Assembly (NCBI RefSeq): GCF_000218685.1
Contig: NW_006763295.1
Location: forward strand, 2,554,882 to 2,618,881
DNA length: 64,000 bases
Source: Serpula lacrymans var. lacrymans S7.9
Taxonomy: Eukaryota; Basidiomycota; Agaricomycetes; Boletales; Serpulaceae
Direction of reading: 5' to 3'
This document shows, piece by piece, positions 62,784 to 64,000 of the stretch; position 1 is the stretch's first letter; each line of letters starts with the position of its first letter. The notes under the pieces were generated by a model. It was not told the origin of the DNA. It ran no database searches and saw nothing but the letters and a program-made list of their open reading frames with translations. The position numbers and the translations under genes were made by a program.

Positions 62784-64000
62784 CTACCATAATGTTTGAT
62801 ATGCATATTTGCTACTAAAGTTATTAAGATAAAATTTGTGACAAACATCCAGAACATTACTATGAGTCCAATGATGAGGACATGTATTGTGGAAACCACC
62901 AAAAGCAGGGATAAGTTGACAAACCTGTCTAATACTGGATAAAGATATGATTTGTCCTGGAGGAAAACCTTCAGTGTTTAGAGATATCTTGTTAACAGTG
63001 TACATTAAGTGGTCTTTTTCAGCTGTGGATTTGAGGTTGCTATACCACTCTACATATGCTAAATGATATTTTGGCTGATTATTGGAGGATGGGTGGAAAC
63101 GGTATAGTGTTTCAGGTAGTTTAAATATTACTCTCAATCTCCCAATTCTTGTTCCTTGAATACAGTCATTAGTATTAGACATGCTTGTGGCCATAGGGTA
63201 AGAGAAATATTACCTTTTATTCCTGTAGCCTCACAATCAGGAGAATTCATCACAACCACTGTGTCAAACTGTGATAATGGATTGTTTTTTCCACTTGGCC
63301 TGGCTTTGACAGAATCTACCTGGTCATTCTCCAGGTCGACATCATTGCCTAGGCTATCTAAACAGAATTTGAAGCCATGGAAAATATCAAGGTTTTGAAA
63401 TGGAAGAGGTAGTAATCTGGTTTCACCATGTGTATTTGGGTGAGTTAGTTTACTGTTAAGGAAGACCTTGAGTGCTGATTCAAATCCAGGACACTGTTGC
63501 TTCTCTATGACGTCCAAAATGCTTTGCTGACATTTATTAGGATACTTGGCGACAACATGTCTTTGGTCTTGTAATTTGGAGTGAGGGAATTCGTCTTCTT
63601 CATTATCCATGGTCATTTTGAGGTAGCTTTGGAAAGTGACCACCTTTTCACAACGCAGAAGCCATGTCACCATTTGTGGTGCTTCATTTCTTTTATTAGA
63701 AGCCCTCCAACCTTCTTTTGCAAAGTCAATATGGAAGCGCTCAAACATCTCCATGTTGTAATTGTTGGTGGTTCCAAACCATATGATGAACTGGCAGTAG
63801 TGGAGGAGAGAGTGGAATTTAGGGATGTTCAGGTGTTCTCTTATGTTGAGTTGTACCAATATATCTTTGTGTTTGTGGAAAGTGTCCAAAGCATCTGAAA
63901 GGTAGCCCAGAGTGGTGTTGTCATGAGTGGGATACTGTGCTATCTAGATGAAGTCCAAGAGGGATTGGTATGCAAGTATTGCACTCCTGGGGATTTTTCC
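62784..64000 (-). pseudogene. Plavaka/KDZ-like transposase, C-terminal half, continues beyond the window
   Basis: Typical motifs: LREHL-like NIREHLNIPKFHSLLHYCQF, GTTNNYNMEMFERFHIDFAK, EGWRASNKRNEAPQMVTWLL, FHGFKFCLDSLGND, then after a frame change at about 63150 RIGRLRVIFKLPE, YHLAYVEWYSNL and a stop at 62784. A TAG near 63940 and the shift at 63150 suggest a pseudogene, though introns could hide in either place. It is not the missing middle of the copy at 27.6-31.7 kb in this assembly, because it lies 32 kb away on the other strand. Confidence 0.75.

Overview
The window looks like a chromosome segment of a filamentous basidiomycete, most likely an Agaricomycete. The host genes have many short GT-AG introns of about 50-60 bases, one gene even has a 5-base micro-exon, and the repeats are basidiomycete types: chromodomain Ty3/gypsy elements and Plavaka/KDZ-like transposases. 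No prokaryotic feature, CRISPR array, rRNA gene or confident tRNA gene is visible.

Layout. (1) 139-2615: a spliced PLP-dependent cysteine synthase-like gene. (2) About 2.9-47.5 kb: a roughly 45-kb block made almost entirely of transposable elements, with a 550-base assembly gap at 5260-5809. Its core is a three-level nest with exact target-site duplications. Element E1 (9097-15338) sits in the integrase of element E2 (7963-21105), and E2 sits in the reverse transcriptase of element E3 (21106-27084). Right of this lie a Plavaka/KDZ-like transposase pseudogene (27.6-31.7 kb), two decayed gypsy elements on the minus strand (E4, 31.7-35.9 kb; E6, 38.4-46.1 kb), a MITE, several solo LTRs, and three copies of a 1.75-1.82-kb LTR-like element carrying an intact 180-codon ORF. 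(3) 47754-50202: a second, diverged copy of the cysteine synthase-like gene, frameshifted in its first exon. The two copies share 3' flank, so the repeat block lies between duplicated genes. (4) 50.6-59.9 kb: the host gene island, with ADA2 (minus), CTR9 (plus, divergent from ADA2), a UCH-family deubiquitinase (minus, tail to tail with CTR9) and a multi-span membrane protein (minus). (5) 60-64 kb: a minisatellite, LTR fragments, a gypsy chromodomain remnant with its 3' LTR, a MITE piece and the C-terminal half of another Plavaka/KDZ-like transposase that runs off the window.

How parts work together. ADA2 (SAGA-type acetyltransferase complexes) and CTR9 (Paf1 complex) both act on RNA polymerase II transcription and chromatin, and they share a 600-base intergenic promoter region. 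E1 and E2 are nearly complete gypsy elements. Both have a gag ending just after a -1 slippery heptamer, pol in the -1 frame, a polypurine tract, and a primer-binding site complementary to 10-11 bases of their own LTR placed 31-34 bases after a TATA box. That is the arrangement of Tf1-type self-primed reverse transcription. E1 and E3 share an in-frame TAG and a YIDN catalytic box in reverse transcriptase, although the LTRs of E1 are identical, which suggests mobilisation in trans or stop-codon readthrough.
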